DNA of 64,000 nt from Lacticaseibacillus pantheris DSM 15945 = JCM 12539 = NBRC 106106 (GCF_001311175.1 NZ_BBAI01000004.1:54648-118647); one strand, 5' to 3'; numbered from the stretch's first letter, positions 1 through 10,492 are shown. The notes: generated from the letters alone by a model not told the origin. Translations and numbers: made by a program.

Positions 1-1
1 G

Positions 2-2680
2 TGGTTGTTGCCATCAATTGCTGCGGCTAAGGCACTAAAGGCACTGATGGAAAAGCACCCTGTATTTGGTATGGAATATACCATCGTTAACGTGGTTGAT
101 GACGGTAAAGAAGATGGTGCTAGTGAGGGAGACTTAAATCGCGTTCGCGACGCTATCACCAAGCACCCGTCGAAAACTAAGACCATTACCTTGACTGTGC
201 GTAAATTGACAACCGGGGTTAATATTCCCCAGTGGACTGCCGTTATGTTCCTGTCCAATACTAACAGTGCAATGCAATATCTACAGGCAGCATTTCGGGC
301 CCAGACGCCATACGCCGATAAGGAGATGGGGATGAAGACGGACTGCTATATCTTTGATTTTGCGCCTGATCGTGCTTTGAATGTTATGGCTGCTTCGTCT
401 CAATTGGATACTGGTGCTGGTAAACTGCAAACAGACGATCAAAAAGAGAAAATGGGTGAGCTGCTCAATTTTCTTCCAATTATTGGTGAACAGAATCAAG
501 GCATGGCGCCGTATAATGTTGATAGTTTGATGACTCAGTTGAAGAAAGTTTATGCTGAGAAGGCGGTTCGTACCGGGTTCGATGATGATTCGCTGTATAA
601 CGACGAATTGTTGAAAATGGATGAGGCCGACCTTAAAGACTTTAACGACCTCAAGGCAGAAATTGGTACGACCAAAGCCCAAAAGAAACCCAATACAATT
701 GACGTTAACCATCAAGGACTTACCGATAGGGAGTATAACGATGCCGAAAAAGCAAAGAAAAAGCATAAGAAAGATTTAACTACTGAGGAAAAGGAACTTC
801 TGGAAAAAGAACGTGCTCTCAAGAAACAACGTAAGACGATGATTTCAGTCTTACGGTCCATTTCCATTCGTATCCCGATGATGATTTATGGAATGGATAT
901 TCCAATTGAGAGGGATATTGATATCCAAACATTTGTTGACAAAGTTGATGCTGAATCATGGGCAGAATTCATGCCAAAAGGTGTCGATAAGGCAAAGTTC
1001 AAGAAGTTCTCCAAGTATTATGATGCGAATATTTTCATTGAGGCTGGTCGCATTATTCGCCAGCGAGTTAAGCGAATGGACCACATGGAGCCTTTGAGGC
1101 GTACTGCAGATATTGGTGAGCTATTCGGAACCTTTAAGAACCCAGATAAAGAAACTGTACTCACTCCATGGCGTGTTGTGAATATGCAGTTAGGAAAGAC
1201 AGTCGGGGGGTATTCCTATTTTGATACTACGTATAATTACACCTCAATAGATGGTGATAATGCTACGCACTGGGTTGATACTGAAATGACAAAAGATATT
1301 TTTAAACCTGACACCCGAATACTTGAAATCAATTCTAAGACTGGACTTTATCCGCTATATGCAGCCACATCGTTGTACTATCAAGAACAGGCACGGCTGA
1401 GCGAACGTACTGGTGGCAAATTTACTGCCAAGGATGAAGACGAAATATGGCGAAATATTCTGGCTAAAAACATTTTTGCTATTGCTAAAACTCCGATGGC
1501 TAAACGCATAACAAACCGAACTTTGTGCGGATATCATGAGTTCGGCACAAACGTTGTATATGTTGATGGTATTGTTGAGAAGGCCAAAAATTCAAATGAT
1601 GAAACGGTTCAGTATGTGCTTGATGCATTCAAAGAAAGGATTGTTAATCAAATGAAATTTGATGTGGTTATTGGTAACCCACCGTACCAAGAGTCGGAAC
1701 GTGGTGATAGCAAAAGCAAGAAGTCAATTTATCAGTATTTCATGGAACTGTCGTATCAACTTTCAGAAAAATCAATAATGATTACGCCTGCTCGGTTTCT
1801 ATTTAATGCGGGGGATACTTCCTCGATCTGGAATGAGAAGATGTTAAATGATTCGCATTTACGAGTGGTTATGTTCGAAAAGCATAGCGGAAATATTTTT
1901 CCCAAAACTGATATTAAAGGCGGAGTCGCAATAACTTTACGCGATACTACAAAAGAATTTGGTAAAATTGGCACATTTACACAGTTCGACGAGTTACGTC
2001 CCATTCTGGATAAGGTGCGGTCTAAACGAACTGATACTTTGAATAGTATCGGTTTCTCTCGAACTATCTACAGATTAACTGACAAGCTACATCAGGATTT
2101 TCCGGACGCTATTGAACGGTTAAGTGCTGGTCATAAATATGATATGTCATCGAATATAATGAAGCTGCTTCCTGAAGTGTTTTATCATAATAAACCTGAT
2201 GATGGGAATCAGTATATTCGCATACTTGGAAAGCCAAAAGACACGAGAATTGAAGAATGGATTCGGCGGGACTATGTAACTGACAGGCCTGGGTTAGATA
2301 AGTACAATGTCTTTTTGGCAAGTGCTATTGGTAGTGGTGAATTTGGCGAGCCCTTAAGCGATATGTACATTGCCGAGCCTGGCGTTGGACATACTGAAAC
2401 GTTTATTAGTATTGGAGCATTCGATACTAGGTTCGAAGCAGAATCAGCTGAAAAATATCTGAAAACCAAGTTTGCTAGAACCATGTTGGGGATATGGAAG
2501 GTTACACAGAACGGACCAATATCCACGTATCGCGAAATTCCTGTACAGAATTTTACGCAGGACTCTGATATTGACTGGAAAACTTCCATTAGGGATATAG
2601 ACAATCAATTATTCGTGAAATATGAATTAAGCGACGATGAGGTCCAGTTTATTAATACCCATGTAGAGGAGATGAACTAA
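2..2680 (+). CDS. Helicase/Eco57I-type restriction-modification methylase, 5' truncated
   Basis: This is the C-terminal 892 codons of a large restriction-modification protein. The frame is open to the window edge, so the true start lies outside. The first 110 residues carry the end of an SF2 helicase domain (motif V-like TTGVNIPQW, motif VI-like QAAFRAQTP). An adenine-methylase region follows: a motif I-like segment ILEINSKTGLYPLY near residue 440 and the catalytic NPPY of N6-adenine methylases near residue 557. A Lys/Glu-rich linker lies around residues 245-275. The missing N-terminus probably holds the nuclease and Walker A motif. Its stop overlaps the ATG of the next gene by one base, so the two are probably translationally coupled. 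The combined helicase and methylase layout suggests one-protein restriction and modification. The exact type (IIG-, ISP- or III-like) cannot be decided from the visible part. Confidence 0.8.
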   Translation, partial: WLLPSIAAAKALKALMEKHPVFGMEYTIVNVVDDGKEDGASEGDLNRVRDAITKHPSKTKTITLTVRKLTTGVNIPQWTAVMFLSNTNSAMQYLQAAFRAQTPYADKEMGMKTDCYIFDFAPDRALNVMAASSQLDTGAGKLQTDDQKEKMGELLNFLPIIGEQNQGMAPYNVDSLMTQLKKVYAEKAVRTGFDDDSLYNDELLKMDEADLKDFNDLKAEIGTTKAQKKPNTIDVNHQGLTDREYNDAEKAKKKHKKDLTTEEKELLEKERALKKQRKTMISVLRSISIRIPMMIYGMDIPIERDIDIQTFVDKVDAESWAEFMPKGVDKAKFKKFSKYYDANIFIEAGRIIRQRVKRMDHMEPLRRTADIGELFGTFKNPDKETVLTPWRVVNMQLGKTVGGYSYFDTTYNYTSIDGDNATHWVDTEMTKDIFKPDTRILEINSKTGLYPLYAATSLYYQEQARLSERTGGKFTAKDEDEIWRNILAKNIFAIAKTPMAKRITNRTLCGYHEFGTNVVYVDGIVEKAKNSNDETVQYVLDAFKERIVNQMKFDVVIGNPPYQESERGDSKSKKSIYQYFMELSYQLSEKSIMITPARFLFNAGDTSSIWNEKMLNDSHLRVVMFEKHSGNIFPKTDIKGGVAITLRDTTKEFGKIGTFTQFDELRPILDKVRSKRTDTLNSIGFSRTIYRLTDKLHQDFPDAIERLSAGHKYDMSSNIMKLLPEVFYHNKPDDGNQYIRILGKPKDTRIEEWIRRDYVTDRPGLDKYNVFLASAIGSGEFGEPLSDMYIAEPGVGHTETFISIGAFDTRFEAESAEKYLKTKFARTMLGIWKVTQNGPISTYREIPVQNFTQDSDIDWKTSIRDIDNQLFVKYELSDDEVQFINTHVEEMN

Positions 2681-3397
2681 TGGTTGACGAAAACCTCATA
2701 AAATCAAATGAACGAGTTAAGGCACATGGTGAGGTTTTTACCCCTAAACGAATTGTAAAGCAAATGCTTGATCAGCCGGAGCTAGTCGAATCCTTGAATG
2801 ATTTATCGACCACATTTATGGAACCGGCTGCCGGAGAAGGCGCGTTTTTAACTGAGCTGTTGAGAAGAAAGTTGAGTCTGGCAAATAGGCTAAGCACGGA
2901 CCTAAAGTCGTATGAAGCAAATGCGGAAATTGTTCTTTCATCACTTTATGGTATTGAGCTTTTAGAGGACAATGTCGAAGTTCTAGTTATGCGGATGTAC
3001 CATATTTTTAGTCAGTATTATTTCCAAGCTATTCGCAAATGGAATGGTGAGGGGAGCCGCAAGGTGAATAGTAGTGCCATGACAATCATTGCTGCAAATA
3101 TGCAGCAGGGGGATGCAATTAAAAAAAACTACTAGAGATGGAAGCCCAATAATCTTTAGTGAATGGAAGCTGTTACCGGTTATAAATGGTGTGCAAAAGG
3201 TACAACGAACAGAATACACACTGGACTCCATTATAAATGGTGGAGAGCCATTGGATGGTTCGACACCAAGTGGAAAGGTGGAGCAGCTGAATCTATTTGG
3301 CTTTGATGATGAGGTTGATGAAGGGCCAAAGAGACGGTTCAAGTCGTGCAAATTGGTTGATATTTATAAGGAAGAGATGGAGGAAGTTAAGAGTTAA
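2680..3397 (+). CDS. Methylase-like accessory protein of the R-M locus (frameshifted)
   Basis: This is a class I SAM-dependent methyltransferase-like protein of about 239 residues once a shift is repaired. Residues 16-30 match the motif X region of N6-adenine methylases (HGEVFTPKRIVKQML). Residues 46-57 hold motif I (FMEPAAGEGAFL), and a motif II-like GIELLEDN follows. No NPPY/DPPY catalytic motif is visible, so it may bind SAM or act as a specificity or partner subunit of the upstream methylase rather than methylate by itself. The frame changes at an eight-A run (3121-3128). With seven A's the reading continues to the stop at 3397. The ATG shares a base with the upstream TAA. A slippage-controlled switch is possible, but the same error type affects metabolic genes throughout the window. 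Confidence 0.65.
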
Positions 3398-3610
3398 TTG
3401 GGTGAATAATTCGATAATATTGCCCATTCCCCAAATTATGGACTTGGAAAACCGTTGTAGTTAACTGTGTGGGTGCTGGTCCACGGCACGCAGACAAGGC
3501 AAATAAATAAAAATTTATGTGATTTCTGTTACGGCGTGATTCTGGTCTTTCATCGGGTTCATGCCGTTCATTTTTTTCTTTAGGGTATTTATAGCTGTAC
3601 CAGTTGATTG

Positions 3611-3633
3611 CCGCCACCCTAGCGGTTTTTTTT
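3611..3633 (+). terminator. Weak intrinsic terminator candidate
   Basis: CCGC (3611-3614) pairs with GCGG (3622-3625) and is followed at once by eight T's. The stem is only 4 bp, so this is a tentative terminator for the R-M operon. Confidence 0.3.
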
Positions 3634-3810
3634 GTTCGTAGCTTGAACATAACGCGTCTGACAGACGTTAGATGTAGGTGCGAAGTGACAATGCTTATAG
3701 CATAGCTTCCTTTTAAAACTGTTATTCTGCTAGGCGCTATTCCAAGTATTTGGACATCCTGATAGTATTTGCCCGAGTTATGTGCTTGGTTGTAAGGCGG
3801 TTAGCTAGCG

Positions 3811-3850
3811 GATTTCGCCAGCCCGCCGCGAGTGACGTCACAGCGAAATC
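3811..3850. repeat. Inverted repeat with nested palindrome upstream of ietA-like gene
   Basis: GATTTCGC (3811-3818) and GCGAAATC (3843-3850) form a perfect 8-bp inverted repeat. The loop contains the palindrome TGACGTCA (3833-3840). It lies about 145 bases before the ATPase start, so it could be an operator or a structured leader. Confidence 0.45.
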
Positions 3851-3994
3851 ACTACATTTTTAGAATGCTTTTGGGATTGAAATAGCTCACATGTTTTTAA
3901 ATGACGGCAGGAGACGAAAACGCTGTAACTTGAAGCGTTGATTTAAGGGCAATAATCGAGTACAATTGCCTAAAATGACGGGGAGTGACGAAAA

Positions 3995-5156
3995 TTGGCA
4001 AAAGTAAGTATATCGACGAAACAAAGCCTCCTGCGGCTGTTCAATGCGTATTTTAAGCAAGATGATGATGACTTCATAAAACAACTAAATGAATTTTTTT
4101 GGTTCTGAGCATAAAACGACTGAGAGAGGATTACCTTATGAAGTGGTTTTTGAACAAGTGAGAAGAGGTTATCGTGAGGGTTCTTATGTACCTCATCTGT
4201 GAAGTCTGATTCTTCACCTGCAGGAACTCTCCAACAGACATCGGCTCGCGATGAGTGGAGACGGCGGCATGGTGCCACTATTGAAAAAAACACGTATTAA
4301 ATCTGAAACTGATAAATTGCTTTTACCTGTGAATATTAGGAAAAAGGTTGAGATTCTTGAAAATCAGTTTCTCCATCGTAAGGATCTTGAAGAACGAGGC
4401 CTACAAGCGATGAACAGAGTATTGCTTGTAGGAGCACCTGGGGGTGGGAAAACAAGCCTCGCAAAGCAAATATCTCTTGATTTAGATCTCAATATGGATT
4501 TTCATAGTATTGCTTCCATCATTGACGCTGCATTAGGAGGTACGGGTAAACAAATACATAACATTTTTAAATCCGTCTCCTCGGAAATGTTATTTTTAGA
4601 TGAATTTGATGCGATAGGTGCGAGCCGCGATCAAGGGAATGATCTTGGGGAGATGAGAAGAGTTGTTAATGTCCTGCTGCAAGAGATGGATAACCTTAGT
4701 TCAGACTCATTATTGGTTGCTGCTACAAACTTTCCTGAAAAACTTGATTCTGCAGTGTTGAGAAGGTTTTCAACCGTTATTGAGCTCCCAAAGCCTGATA
4801 TTAGGCAGCGAGTACGATATATGCAGGAATTTTCATTAGAGCATAAAATATCAATTGAGAAAAAGGAAGTAATTCGGACTGCCAAAATCACTGACGGTCT
4901 TAGTTACGCGGATTTAAGGTCGTTTATGATGAATTTCGCAATAGCAGAGGTTTCAGGATATGAAAAAGAATTGCGGTTATCTAAGTACTACATTGAAGAG
5001 CTTAGTATGAGGCAAACGATTAATGACCAGGCACTTGCGAAGTGGGTAAATGATAAGAGCATCTCAATAACTGATTTATCGGAGGCTCTCGATGTGCCAA
5101 GAACGACTTTGTCAGACCGATTGAAGAGGGTAGGTGGTAATGATGAAAAAGAATAA
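3995..5156 (+). CDS. ietA: AAA+ ATPase, IetA-like (frameshift and in-frame stop)
   Basis: This is an AAA+ ATPase of the kind paired with a subtilisin-like protease in ietAS loci, which are known as a plasmid-stability toxin-antitoxin pair and as a phage-defence system. The TTG start at 3995 follows GGGGAG by nine bases. After repair, Walker A (GAPGGGKTS) lies near residue 147 and Walker B (MLFLDEFDAIG) near residue 200, followed by ATNFPEKLD and the arginine-finger region AVLRRFS. The C-terminus has a helix-turn-helix-like stretch (ITDLSEALDVPRTTLSDRL). One extra T in the run 4094-4100 breaks the N-terminal part, and a TGA at 4200-4202 interrupts the frame that then runs to 5156. A CGA-to-TGA change would explain the stop. 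The protease gene begins inside its 3' end. If the breaks are real, only the part from ATG 4251 would be made, still with both Walker motifs. Confidence 0.75.
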
Positions 5157-7379
5157 ACCTCATTTTCAGATTTCAGACCAGGACACATTCGAAAGGAGAG
5201 CGAAGCATCGATTAATACCTAAGCCAAAGGAGAACTTCAATTACGAAGAACATTCGGATAACTTGGGGCGGGAATTTCATGCAGTAATTGCATCTAGCAA
5301 TAAGTCAATGTTTACGATTCCAAATGCCGAAACAATATTTAAGCTTCAATTGGACGAGGGAGAAAAGATAGAGCAGCGGGGGCGCTATGAAGCAATTTTT
5401 ACAGATCAGGGGCTAACGGTGCGTGCCATACTGGGAGAGTCAGAGGCAATCGTTTCGAGTACTGAGAGTAATGTTAGGCGACTGGCTCGGCAGATTAACG
5501 ATTATGGGAAGTCCGAAAGAGAACGAGCGGTTTGGGATTATGTGCAGAATATTTCCCCGTTTTCACCAGCCGAAAAAAATAGACACATCATTAGCTAACG
5601 CTGCGTCTTCTTCTAAAAATATTGATATAAACGTTATCATTGCGGGAGTGTGGGATTTTCATAATCAGGAGCAGTTACAGATGTTGCTTGATCAGCTAAA
5701 GGACAAGTTTCCTGAACAACCTGAAATTGAAACCGCAGAGCTGAGTGATGATACCTTATCTGCACATATGATTATTCCGTCTAGCGCACTAGCAGAATTA
5801 GCTAATGAGAACTTTGTGCTTGCAATCGAACCGAACGACTATTTTGTTGGTGAAGCAACACTGGTAGATAAAGCTGGATCTCTCGCTAACGCAAAGCTAA
5901 ATGACGATATTGATATTGAAAAGTTGCCTACTGTTGCGATAATCGATGACGGTATTAAGCTGCCTGGAGATCTCCAGGCGGCCGTAAAGTATGTGTATCG
6001 GCTACCTAATCAACTGGAGGAAATTTCCGGTGAGGCTAATCACGGCACTCGTGTAGCATCTCGTTGCATTTTTGGTGAAGATCTTGAGAAGCAGGCAAAG
6101 TTAGGGGCGTTTACTCCTAAAGTTCAGGTAATTGATGTTCCAATAATGTCAGAACGTAACTCAGCAACAGACTTAGTTAAGAAGATTAGGCAAGTTGTGA
6201 AGGACCTTCATGATGAATGTGCAACCTTTTTATTTGCTTATAACGCCGAGGTGCCTTTTACACAAAAAAAGTGTTAGTCTGCTCGGAGCCGAGTTAGATA
6301 GCTTGATCTATGAATATGGAGTCAACTTTGTGACACCAACAGGAAATCACAAGCTTCGTAATCGGTATCAATCCATGAGTGATGTGATATCAGATTCGGG
6401 GGCAAGGATTAGTGCCCCGGCTGATGGGCTGTTAATAACCAGCGTGGGATCAATATCGCAAAGCGGAGACCTATCGACCTTCAGCCGTGTGGGCACCGGA
6501 TTCAATGAGTCCATGAAGCCTGGGTTAGTTTATCCTGGTGGTAATTTACCTCTGAACAACGAGAACGGAGGAGAGTTTGTCCAGGTAACTGATCGTGAGG
6601 GATTTCTCACACGTGACTCGGGGACGAGTTTCAGCTCGCCATTAGCGGCAGCTGACTTAGCTATAGTTCAAGCGTATTGCCTTAACACTTTTGCTAAAGC
6701 ACAACTTTATAAAGATCGAAACCGAACCGCTTCATTTGAAGCTAAAGCGCTAATGTATCACCGTGGAAGCGAAGCCGACACCATGCCATTTAATTCGCAA
6801 ATTGGATTTGGAGAAACAAATATTGAACGAGTCCTATCATCCGACAATGACAACGCAACCTACATTCGATATGGTACTTTGAAACGAAAGCAAGTGTTAA
6901 CTGTTAAATTCTTAGTGCCAAAGGTATTGGAGAGCATTCGAAAACGAGGAGTGGCAAGCTTACGCGTTGCAGTAACGGTTGTTGATTTTCCAAGTGCAAG
7001 AAGAATTAATGGTAAGGACTATCTTGATGGATATGTCGATACTAGTTTTCATAGTGTAAATTCAAAAGGAAATGCTCAAACTCGTAACCCATCAGCTAAA
7101 CAGGGACGGCAAAAATGGACAAATATTCATCATTTTTCAGAGGATTTCAATGCCTATCAATCAGGTGATTGGGAACTCACCCTTGAATATTATTCACGGC
7201 CAAGCATTCCTGATGACGATGAGATTGATTACGTTGTCCTAATTTCTGTTGAAGATATTAGTGGAAATAATGTCGATTTGTACAGCGAAATTGAAGCTAC
7301 TAACCGATTCAATATTGAAAACTTTATTGCTGTTAATCATGAAGGTAAACTATATGAGGAGGACGAAAATGACGAGTAA
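5140..7379 (+). CDS. ietS: Subtilisin-like S8 serine protease, IetS-like (two frameshifts)
   Basis: This is a cytoplasmic S8 peptidase of about 745 residues with no signal peptide. The triad is visible: Asp in VAIIDDGI (codons at 5945-5950), His in NHGTRVAS (6041-6043), and Ser in GTSFSSP (6627-6629). The oxyanion-hole Asn is probably in VTPTGNH (about 6331-6348). The N-terminal 250 residues match the variable sensing or regulatory half of IetS-type proteases, and a C-terminal beta-rich part follows the catalytic domain. ATG 5140 is preferred (GAGGGTAGG just upstream); GTG 5134 and ATG 5143 are alternatives. One extra A in each of two seven-A runs (5573-5579 and 6264-6270) breaks the frame, and removing them gives one continuous protein. 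It overlaps the ATPase gene by 17 bases and the next gene by 11. By analogy with ietAS, the ATPase probably restrains or activates the protease. Confidence 0.8.
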
Positions 7380-7665
7380 AATATACATTCAACCAATTTC
7401 CGGGGAGAATGATAATTCAGCTGTTGGCGAATTATACATGCCATCATCCGTTGGTGAGGCAGGAGTGGAATTTACTTCAGAAATGATGCGCGACTTGAAG
7501 GAATCTCTTCGAAATTTTGTGGGTTCGTTGGCTGACAATCCAATCGATGGGTGGACAATTGAACAAATTGAACTAGGAATTTCATTTTCATCGGACGTCA
7601 AGGCGTGGGTGATTAATGTAGGTGGGTCCGGGACGATGAAGATTAAGCTGAAACCGGCAAAATAG
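7369..7665 (+). CDS. Small Trypco1-like (CU044_2847-like) protein linked to ietAS
   Basis: This is a 98-residue protein, intact, starting at ATG 7369 after GAGGAGG inside the 3' end of the protease gene, so it is translationally coupled to it. It has an N-terminal strand (KIYIQPI), a central amphipathic helix (FTSEMMRDLKESLRNFVGSL), and a C-terminal beta pattern (IEQIELGISFSSDVKAWVINVGGSGTMKIKLK). This helix followed by G-I-x-F-S, A-W-V and a hydrophobic final strand resembles Trypco1 domains, which co-occur with trypsin-like proteases and other conflict effectors. The match is by pattern only. The position suggests an adaptor, substrate or sensor of the ATPase/protease pair. It could also be an unrelated small conserved protein. 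Confidence 0.55.
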   Translation: MTSKIYIQPISGENDNSAVGELYMPSSVGEAGVEFTSEMMRDLKESLRNFVGSLADNPIDGWTIEQIELGISFSSDVKAWVINVGGSGTMKIKLKPAK

Positions 7666-8335
7666 GGAAACTGAACTGCCCTCCCATAGTTGAAGTAAAT
7701 ATTGACCAGTTAACTTGCGGGCATGGTCTAGTATCCTACTGGTGTCAAATCGGCTGGTTTTATTCTGATATATTCATTGTTCTAGTGTAAGCATCCAATG
7801 ACCAACCGTATTGGGAAAAGGTTTTTTTTCGTCAAGTAGAGTTGATGGATCTTTATTGTTTTTCCGCCTTACTGAACTGAACTATGAATCAAACCCGTTC
7901 CAGGAATTTACGATTGATGAAATTATTCACGCTAGTTTAACTGTATGCTGTATTATTAATCTTCTTCGTGGTGCTGTTAATACCTTCAAGGAAGCCATTT
8001 TAGTACACATATATTTCATCAACTACTTGTGTATTATACTTATTCAATGTTTTAATAGGCTGATCTATCTGGTTTCTTTAATGACATGATCGATACCTGA
8101 TTGGTACTGCAACGAGTTCTGGCGGGCTTGTTATAGCTGATTGCCTAGTAGATTACGCCGCTTTTGTTCCAGTTTCCTCATCTGGTTGATCAGACTAAAG
8201 GCGACCGACCGACGAAAGTGTTGGTTCGAGGTATTAGCGTATTCGAATAATTTCCTGCGAACACAGTCCCTGACAAGCGCAGTTTTGAATGTAAGATGTC
8301 CTACAATTTACGACGGATATTTCCACATTATTCCG
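7666..8335. other. Intergenic region downstream of the defence island
   Basis: This is about 670 bases of AT-rich sequence without a recognised gene. A plus-strand frame at 7811-8089 has hydrophobic but family-less content and no ribosome-binding site. On the minus strand a 58-codon frame (8131-8307, no clear start) has a basic, gene-like tail ending QKRRNLLGNQL, possibly a gene remnant. No terminal repeats were seen. Confidence 0.5.
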
Positions 8336-10231
8336 TTACGACAACAGCCGCTCATAAAACGAGTTCAAATCCCGGGATTCCAAAATAGACTTAAACTTCT
8401 GATCATCCGACAGAAAGTCCATGAGATTCTCGTATATGCTCCGAAACTCGTCCTTATATTTTTCCGATATTGAAATGATGTACACCATATTTACTTCAGC
8501 ACCATCCCAGGTAATGCCGTCTTCGTTGAGAATGACGGCTACTTTTGTTTTGGGCGAGTTAAAGCTCATCGGGTGTGGGATCGCAATATTCTTGAATGAC
8601 GTCGAGCCCATCGATTCTCGTTCCAAAATTTCGTCGTAAAAGTTATCGTTCACAACCTGCTGTTTGCGCATTTCATCTATTGCTGGTTTGAGGACTTCAT
8701 CTTTTGTTGTGTGCCCGGATAGATGCCAGAACAGCTTAGGTTCAAAGAAGGTGAAGAACTGATTGCGCACGTCATTTTTCTTTTTGTGCATGAACGCACG
8801 GTCGATTTTGTCCTGAATTTCTGATTTTTGGTTATCGAGATTGAACGGGTCGAGCTCGATGCTATATTTTGGTGAATAGTGCGTCGAGTCATTTGTGAAC
8901 GAGGTGAAGACGACGTCGTATGGGGATGTGTCGTAGTCTGGCGAGACCTTTTCGACTGTTTGAATGATGGTAATATCGCGCGAAAAATTAACCCTTAGAA
9001 AATCATGAACGCGATTTGCAAGGTTTAGGTAGTTGGGTGCAATTAGGATCGCCCGTAGTTTCTGCGGTGTATGCTTTTGCCGCTCGATTTCTGCCCCAAT
9101 GTGCAGGGCAATAAAGGCAGTTTCGTCCTCCGGAATATGAATGTTCCACAACTCGCCAATCTGAAAAGCTACATAGGTTGCGATATCGAATATCAGTGGG
9201 AAATTGTTCCGGATGTTGGGTCTGATAGGGTTGCGAATAGAGTGCTCATGCTGGATGCGGTAAACCAGGTTGTGCACGTGAATGGTGAAGGGTTCAACAA
9301 AGTTATTTGAGCTGAGGTCAACCATGTACAGACTCCGCACCAACTTTGCAATTGTCAGAATGTTGCTGCGTAGTTCTTCATCTACTTTGGTTGTATCCGT
9401 ATCGTCGTGCGGAATGTTTGCGTTTGATTTAATCAGCACTTCAATCTCCGTGGCTTCAGAATTACTGATTGATATATCTAGTTCATGCTCGATCGAGGTA
9501 ATGAAGAATTCAGTATAGTCTGACATTAAGCTCCGCTTAGTTTCACTGGATGACGATACCGTATTGCCTGATGATAATCGGGCAATCAAAATCAGTAGGT
9601 GTAGTAGTAAGTTATTGTAGGCGAATTCGTTAACGTTGAGATTGTATTTGTTAATCATCTCGTCAACGGCATATTGCAGTACGCTGGTTCTTCTTTTGCC
9701 AAATGCTTCCTCTAGGTAACGCACGCTCAGTAAGTTGCCCGTGTTTTCGCGGTAGATTAAATGGCTAAATAATTGCCGCTTACTACTTTCGGCGCCGGTT
9801 ATGGATAGACGGTCCTTATTGGAAACTATTGTAAGCGACCACTTGGCTAGTTGTTGGTTACTATATTGAATGGTTCTTCTTAACGTTTGGTAGGAAACGT
9901 ATAGTTCGTTTGCTAAATCAAAGATGTCTGCTGTTGCTGAACGCAACAGCTTTTTTTACTATGTAGGCATACCGTTCTTCATCGTTCTGTGGAATGTGGT
10001 CCCCGACCTCATTGCTGATACGTAGTAACTCAGTGGCTGCAAGTCGGTCTAGTACCTGGTAGCCTGATCAGAAGAATCGATGATTTTCGAGGGACTGAGG
10101 CCGTTAATTTCGTGGACATAGTTGCGGACTGTGCGGGTCGATATGTTAAGTTCGGTTGCGATTTGACGGCTTGTCAGCGCGCCATCCGTCTTCATTAGTA
10201 AGCGAATAAGCAAAACCAGTTTTTGTTTCAT
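8336..10231 (-). CDS. BglG/LicR-family PTS-regulated transcriptional activator (frameshifted)
   Basis: This is a multi-domain PRD regulator of about 630 residues. The N-terminus (start ATG 10231 after GGAGAAG) has a helix-turn-helix (LTSRQIATELNISTRTVRNYV), and a second HTH-like region follows (YVSYQTLRRTIQYSN). Two PRD domains contain His-bearing helices (IHVHNLVYR, AFIALHIGAEIE). An EIIB-like part comes next, and the C-terminus is a fructose/mannitol-type EIIA domain with the likely phosphorylated His in NIAIPHP. Phosphorylation by HPr and PTS EIIB/EIIA would tune its activity. It is divergent from the EIIB-EIIC-GH1 operon at 10.5 kb and most likely activates it. Two shifts are inferred: a missing base in the CC at 10073-10074 and an extra T in the seven-T run 9951-9957. 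Confidence 0.8.
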
Positions 10232-10423
10232 GATTCTTCTCCGTTTCTACGTAATAACCACTAACCCACACTTAATGATTAGGGTTATGGCAAGGCTGGT
10301 CAACTCATAGTTTGCCTATGGCGGGGAAATTAACTTTTCCGCTAGTAAGGCAATCACTGTTTCCGCAGCGCCGGCAAAAATCGAGTCGAGCGTAATCGAA
10401 GTTGCGAATATAGTTTAGGCATA

Positions 10424-10437
10424 AAGTAAGCTTACTT
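10424..10437. promoter_or_regulatory. Perfect 14-bp palindrome in divergent promoter region
   Basis: AAGTAAGCTTACTT reads the same on both strands. It lies 56 bases before the EIIB start and between two divergent transcription units, so it is a candidate binding site for the PRD regulator or another repressor. Confidence 0.45.
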
Positions 10438-10492
10438 GATCAAACATTTTTGAACTATGGGTAATTCAAACACACTATTGGAGGCAATTATT

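Larger units (their letters stand above)
3398..3994. other. Intergenic region between R-M locus and ietAS-like cassette
   Basis: This is about 600 bases without a convincing gene. It holds a weak possible terminator and an 8-bp inverted repeat with a nested TGACGTCA palindrome (both listed separately). A minus-strand reading frame at 3387-3650 resembles no family I know. The promoter of the downstream cassette must lie here, but no clear -35/-10 pair was found. Confidence 0.6.

Noticed and set aside
3121..3128. Phase-variable switch in the methylase-like gene through an eight-A tract
   Set aside because: The same one-base surplus occurs in A/T runs of many metabolic genes, so sequencing error is the simpler explanation.
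3387..3650. Minus-strand 87-codon gene downstream of the R-M locus
   Set aside because: It has no ribosome-binding site and no recognisable family, and its composition looks like antisense or intergenic sequence.
7811..8089. Plus-strand 92-codon hydrophobic protein
   Set aside because: There is no Shine-Dalgarno sequence and no clear membrane-protein pattern, and the region is AT-rich, where chance frames of this kind are common.
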